From contig NC_091300.1 of assembly GCF_038502225.1 (NCBI RefSeq), forward strand, positions 45,041,188 to 45,105,187: 64,000 bases of DNA, in the 5' to 3' direction. The notes under the pieces were generated by a model, which had not been told where the DNA came from, searched no databases, and saw nothing but the letters and a program-made list of their open reading frames with translations. Shown piece by piece: positions 59,564 through 64,000 of this stretch; positions within the stretch are counted from its first letter, which is position 1, and every line of letters begins with the position of its first letter. Source of the stretch: Cherax quadricarinatus (lineage: Eukaryota > Arthropoda > Malacostraca > Decapoda > Parastacidae). The position numbers and the translations under genes are program-made.

Positions 59564-60220
59564 GGCTCACATGTTCCTTATGACATAATGAACACGTTGT
59601 TTCATTAGGAAGCACTACATCCGTGTGGGTTAAGGAACGCCTTGGAGAACGAAAGACATTCAAGATTCGATCCAATGGTAGGTTTACTCCAGTTCCTTGC
59701 ATCAAGAACCCTCACCAGCTTCAAGGGAACGAAGGAAATGATCAATATAAAAGAGTTAAAACCCGAAGGTAAATGTTAAAACCGGGTTACTGTTGGTCCC
59801 AGCTTGTGCCAACACACACACACACATACATCGACCCAGGTGTAATGTGGCCAGCAGACTTCCAGTGCTGCTACCAATACAAACGAAATATCAGAATGAC
59901 ACGAATGAAGCATTTCTAGGCTTAGTGCAGACTGGACTCAGTGACCAGGAATATTGCGCTGTCACACCTGCTCAATACCCCATAAAACCGAGATGAAAAC
60001 GTTTGAAGATTCGATAAGCCATAACTTTTACCATACAGCTGGGTGAGAGGTGGCTACAAATAAGGCATGTGGTACCAGCTGGTGTCCACTATAACTCATT
60101 AAGAACAGAACTTCCGATTCTAATTCCTTTATCCATATATGACGCGGTTTGAAGCCTGAGTTACTTGAGTACAATTAATCTCAAATTTCAGTTCCGCTTT
60201 CAAGTGTTTTCGACCCTATG
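59564..60220. other. No gene seen
   Basis: Includes a short CA run near 59813. No domains recognised. Confidence 0.5.
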
Positions 60221-60652
60221 ATGGTGCCTTGATGCTGGTGAAGGGTGCCTTGATGCTGGTGAAGGGTGCCTTGGTGCTGGTGAAGGGTGCCTTGGTGCTG
60301 GTGAAGGGTGCCTTGGTGCTGAAGGGTGCCTTGATGCTGGTGTAGGGTGCCTTGATGCTGGTGAAGGGTGCCTTGATGCTGGTGAAGGGTGCCTTGATGC
60401 TGGTGAAGGGTGCCTTGATGCTGGTGAAGGGTGCCTTGATGCTGGTGAAGGGTGCCTTGATGCTGGTGAAGGGTGCCTTGGTGCTGGTGAAGGGTGCCTT
60501 GGTGCTGGTGAAGGGTGCCTTGGTGCTGGTGAACGGTGCCTTGGTGCTGGTGAAGGGTGCCTTGATGCTGGTGAAGGGTGCCTTGATGCTGGTGAAGTGA
60601 GACTTGATGCAAGAGAAGGGTGCCCTGATGTTGGTGAAGGGGTGTCTTGATG
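60221..60652. repeat. Minisatellite of 21 bp, split by LTR C
   Basis: About 20 copies of gatgctggtgaagggtgcct plus t, with gg/ga variants and more diverged units at the right. It resumes at 61096-61130 after LTR C. Frames on both strands stay open and are not genes. Confidence 0.95.
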
Positions 60653-61100
60653 CGGGTTGTGGCATGCAAAGAGTATGTTACAATTTATTCGGCGTATGTT
60701 ACACTCCCATATAGGCTGCCTCCCAACCATCAAACAGGGTGCTAAGGATTTAACGATCGATAGGGTACCTGTCGTTAAATCATTACCTTGGTTCATTGAC
60801 CAAACACAGGCAAAGCCTGCCAAAGCTGAAGCAACGTAGTTCACTTGCGGTAAGCATTGGCAAACTTGCCTAGCTGCTGGTTGAGTACGGTGCACTCTCT
60901 CTGGCTTCTGCTTTGCCATTTGTCACCGTGGAGTTCATTTACTATTCTATTTGTACATATTGTACATAGTGTGCATGCTTGAATATACCATCTGGTAAAG
61001 GCAAATATACTTAATAGTCTACTGCTGAGTTTTGTTTGCCCCACATTCCCATTACAACCAGGTCTCACAGGCCATTCTTACCTATGTTCGTAATACTGGT
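60653..61100 (+). mobile_element. Solo LTR C inside a tandem array
   Basis: LTR body 60658-61095 (438 bp), begins TGTGGCATGCAAAGAGTATG and ends TTCGTAATA. Flanks cgggt and ctggt differ at one base; the array unit reads ctggt there, so the right flank is ancestral. More diverged from LTRs A and B than they are from each other. Confidence 0.85.
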
Positions 61101-61130
61101 GAAGTGAGTTTAGATGCTGGTGACCGGGTG

Positions 61131-61735
61131 TTGATTTAAGAAACTGAAACTCTTCTCCGTTTTATTTTAATGAAAACGGTTCACCTCCAATTCCCTTAAG
61201 CGTTGTATGATCTTGTACACCATTATTCTCATCATGAGAGGAAAACGAAATACGGGTATGTTACTAGGATTCTTCTTAAACTCGTATAGAATATGCAGCT
61301 CTAAATTCTTAAAAGTGAAGCATGCAATACCATCAGACCCTCCTTCACAACACTCGGGTTTCCTTCACATCTCATCCACGACTGCAAAAACCGAACTTAG
61401 AGAATTCCTTCTAATTGCAAGAACGGCGACAACTGTGACAGACGGCTCATCTTTCGCATGGAAGAAACAGTGGGAATCGTTACACAAGCTCTCCAGAAAC
61501 TGGTACAAGTTTTTTGCCATCACCTCCAGTACCATCAAAGAGCACTAATGTACGAGACGCAACAGCCAGGACAGTAGTGCAAGTATATAATTTATTAAGC
61601 CTCCTATGTAGGGGCTGGCGACGCCGGTAGACACAGAACCAATGTTGCACTAAGGAACGTAAGTTTACATGTAGGGCACTGTACTAACAATTAACACTAA
61701 CAATACTTAAAACTGTACATGATGCACAGAAAACG
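61131..61735. other. No recognised gene
   Basis: A 113-codon frame at 61207-61548 (starts MILYTIILIMRGKRN) has no known domain. Nothing else seen. Confidence 0.4.
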
Positions 61736-61925
61736 ATAATAATAATAAATAAAAAAAAAATAATAATAATAATCGTTGTTCAAAAGTACATTGATATAAC
61801 GTATGCAAATTTAATTGAGATTACTGGCATGCTTTATAGAAAGCCTCTGGTTATGCAGAGCATTTCGGCAGCCTACGCTAATATAGTCCCCAGGATCACT
61901 GTCACGACACTGTAGACATTTTACC
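61736..61925 (-). mobile_element. SINE fragment with AAT tail, antisense
   Basis: AAT-rich tail at 61736-61775, then sequence including tatgcagagcatttcggc and ccccaggatcactg, parallel to the body of the SINE at 50282-50562. The tRNA head is missing. Confidence 0.55.
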
Positions 61926-61966
61926 TGCTCAGACTTAAACTTGCCTACATGATAATAATAATAATA

Positions 61967-61967
<1 letters not shown>

Positions 61968-62029
<62 letters not shown>
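61968..62029. repeat. (AT)n microsatellite
   Basis: About 31 AT units. Confidence 0.97.
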
Positions 62030-62031
<2 letters not shown>

Positions 62032-62062
62032 ATAAGATCACAGTAAACAGGTGATTTTAGAA

Positions 62063-62192
62063 TATGCAAAACAACCACTGTGAAAGAATAGAGAAGTTCC
62101 AAGCGCTTTCGTGACTACTCACATTATCAAGGAACAATGTGAGTAGTCACGAAAGCGCTTGGAACTTCCCTATTCTTTCACAGTGGTTGTTT

Positions 62193-62198
<6 letters not shown>
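62063..62198. repeat. Near-perfect hairpin, 63-bp arms
   Basis: Arms 62063-62125 and 62136-62198 are complementary at 62 of 63 positions, with a 10-base loop atcaaggaac. (AT)n tracts flank it on both sides. The left arm, read on the minus strand, carries a hammerhead-like core. Confidence 0.95.
62105..62130 (-). ncRNA. Hammerhead-like core in hairpin
   Basis: Minus strand: TTGATAA, a stem (GTGA / TCAC, loop GTAG), then GAAAGC. GAAA is intact; the first box reads TTGATAA. Confidence 0.35.
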
Positions 62199-62264
<66 letters not shown>

Positions 62265-62284
62265 TATATATATATATATACATG

Positions 62285-62326
<42 letters not shown>
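62199..62326. repeat. (TA)n(TG)n microsatellite
   Basis: TA repeats pass into TG repeats next to the MITE-like element. Confidence 0.97.
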
Positions 62327-62330
<4 letters not shown>

Positions 62331-62716
62331 GTGCCGAATATGTAAAACTGGTCAATTAGCAAGAACTCATTTAAAATTAAGTCCTTTCTGAAATTTTCTC
62401 TTATACGTTTAAAGATATATTTTTTCCATTAATGTTAATGTAAAAACATTTAATTTTGCACCAAAAGAATCTTAGAAAACTTGCCTAACCTTATTATAAA
62501 AAGAGCCATTTATTTTAGCCTAACCCAACTAAATATATTTTAGATTTGTTTACAATAATTTAATACTAACCAAACACAGTGAAATATATTTTTTTCGTTA
62601 GGTTCAGAATAATTTTGGCGAAATTATTGCATACACAAATTTTAGCTTGTCCTATATGGCAAGATGAGCGTTGCTATTTAAGCCAAGATTGCAAGTTCTG
62701 CCTATTCGGCACGACA
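62327..62716 (+). mobile_element. MITE-like element copy 2, 390 bp
   Basis: Starts TGTCGTGCCGAATA and ends ctattcggcacgaca, the exact inverted form. Nearly identical to 13827-14212 along the whole length. Non-coding. Flanked by TG and AT microsatellites. Confidence 0.75.
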
Positions 62717-62723
62717 TACATAC

Positions 62724-62801
<78 letters not shown>
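62717..62801. repeat. (TA)n microsatellite
   Basis: AT-only tract to the right of MITE copy 2. Confidence 0.95.
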
Positions 62802-62803
<2 letters not shown>

Positions 62804-62868
62804 TCGTGACTGAAGTCTTAGTTGCATGATGACTCGCTCGACGATTAATCTGCCACTGGCTCTAGCAG

Positions 62869-64000
62869 ATGGATGCCAACCAGGAGGAAGCAAGCAGCCA
62901 GGGAAATGGCACGGCTGGCAATACTAGGAGAGGCAAGTGTCGGTCATGCTTACAGCTTCGTTGTCTCAACTCTATTGGTTTCCTCCGCAAACACGGTAGT
63001 TGCCCTGGTTCTGGATGTCCTCCTGTGGAAAGTGATGATCCAGAGCCACCTCAGGCACCTGAACCCACTCCAACAGATTTCATCTCATCAGACAATCTCT
63101 TGGAAGCAATTAAAGCAACAGGTACGAGGACACTCACACATATTCCCAAAGCAGCCCGTCCACACGCAGCTGGGAAACTTACAGACCTCCTGAAAAAAAT
63201 AAACGATGGTTCCACTATCTTAAATGCTCCACCAACCATCAAGGCATGGCACAACTTGCTACTTTTTGGCAATGTCTGCTTAGCTGTGCCGGAAAGAAGG
63301 GAAAAGAGGCTAGCCTCAATGATAATTAAATCCTTAAGAGATTTTCCTAGAGTTGATAACCTCATTCGCCTTCCCCGTCAACACAAAAAAGGGAGAGGCA
63401 GAACCCCCACTCACTCTACTGACAGTGAAAAAGTCAGAGTCCAGGTGAGCAAGAAAATTGAAGAGGGCAACACAGTGGGTGCAATCAGAATTATTACCAG
63501 TGAAGATACAGTTGCTCCCAGGGATGCTGACACGGCTGAAGCACTGAGAGGAAAGCACCCTGCCAGAGAAACCAGTGGCACCAACAGTTCCAACACCTCT
63601 GACCCCACTATGGAACCATTGATTGTGGAAGACTCAGACATTTACAAAGCAATAATGTCGTTCCCATCTGGCTCTGCTGGGGGTTACACTGGAATAAGGC
63701 CACAACATTTAAAGGAAATGGTTAATCCAGTTATTGGGGAAATTGCAGAGACACTGCTTTCAGAGATCACAAGGTTCGTCAACAATTCCTTGGCTAGTCT
63801 GATTCCTGATGAAATTAGACCTTTCTTTTTTGGTGCAACACTTTGTGCACTTAAAAAGAAGGATGGAGGAATTCGGCCAATTGCAGTAGGCAACAAGTTA
63901 CGCCGCCTCGTATCCAAAGCTGCTGTCCGAAGTATTCGTGCACAGGCAGCCATGATGCTTCAACCAAACCAGCTTGGCTTTCGGGTCTCTCAAGGAAGTG
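62869..64000 (+). CDS. Reverse transcriptase of another retroelement (partial, runs off edge)
   Basis: An open frame of 377 codons from ATG at 62869 with no stop before the window ends. N-terminal Cys/His cluster: CRSC (residues 24-27), C32, H42, then CPGSGC (45-50), suggesting a nucleic-acid-binding zinc module. Then IPKAARPHAAGKLTDLL and a charged linker. The RT fingers begin near residue 265: FPSGSAGGYTGIRPQHLK, then FFFGATLCALKKKDGGIRP (about 316-335) and IAVGNKLRRLVSKAAVR. Motifs A to C would lie beyond the edge. It is unlike the CR1, Tx1 and PLE enzymes in this window. I recall similar RTs in cnidarian and crustacean predicted proteins, family name not certain. Start chosen because the Cys cluster follows it closely. 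Confidence 0.8.
   Translation, partial: MDANQEEASSQGNGTAGNTRRGKCRSCLQLRCLNSIGFLRKHGSCPGSGCPPVESDDPEPPQAPEPTPTDFISSDNLLEAIKATGTRTLTHIPKAARPHAAGKLTDLLKKINDGSTILNAPPTIKAWHNLLLFGNVCLAVPERREKRLASMIIKSLRDFPRVDNLIRLPRQHKKGRGRTPTHSTDSEKVRVQVSKKIEEGNTVGAIRIITSEDTVAPRDADTAEALRGKHPARETSGTNSSNTSDPTMEPLIVEDSDIYKAIMSFPSGSAGGYTGIRPQHLKEMVNPVIGEIAETLLSEITRFVNNSLASLIPDEIRPFFFGATLCALKKKDGGIRPIAVGNKLRRLVSKAAVRSIRAQAAMMLQPNQLGFRVSQGS

Noticed and set aside
62869..63193. A 106-codon frame starting at 62873 in another phase
   Set aside because: It overlaps the 377-codon RT frame, which has recognisable RT sequence and stays open to the edge.

Overview
This window is intergenic DNA from an arthropod nuclear genome, most probably a decapod crustacean such as a crayfish. 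That guess rests on remembered repeat families: a CR1-type LINE with an octamer tail ending in TTCTTATG units, Penelope-like terminal repeats, and a short element bounded by TGTCGTGCCGAATA. It could not be checked here. A mitochondrial fragment in the order nad1-trnS2-cob fits the ancestral pancrustacean arrangement. I recognise no host protein-coding gene. Nearly all coding sequence belongs to retroelements, most of it broken.

Layout. 1-2760: antisense LINE debris, with a minisatellite grown inside its reverse transcriptase (RT) region. 2841-3650: Penelope-like (PLE) RT remnant and terminal repeat. 4848-7325: 25-bp minisatellite. 7672-9150: PLE terminal repeats around a decayed CR1-like LINE. 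9648-10079: solo LTR. 10100-17185: two copies of one LINE family; the first is broken by a 1.4-kb nuclear mitochondrial insertion (NUMT). 18235-18735: PLE 3' end. 18734-20650: decayed Gag of an LTR retrotransposon. 20918-27794: 50-bp satellite-like array. 27966-31845: 20-bp array. 33355-48700: one very large LINE insertion of the Tx1/L1 group, with 20-bp target-site duplications and a 9.4-kb array of a 27-bp repeat inside its 3' UTR. 48832-50562: tRNA-derived SINEs and a decayed minisatellite. 50823-52695: CR1 copy with an open RT. 52695-58990: two antisense copies of another LINE, with an LTR and a PLE piece between them. 59084-62800: microsatellites, small arrays, a third LTR, a 63-bp-arm hairpin and a MITE-like element. 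62869-64000: an open reading frame for a different RT that runs off the right edge.

The five large arrays cover about 23.6 kb, close to 37% of the window. Two of them clearly lie inside retrotransposons: one starts at the catalytic FADD box of a LINE RT, the other fills the 3' UTR of the big LINE. The main theme is therefore minisatellites born in, or carried by, retroelements. Long open frames inside the arrays are artefacts of repeat units that lack stop codons and are not reported as genes.
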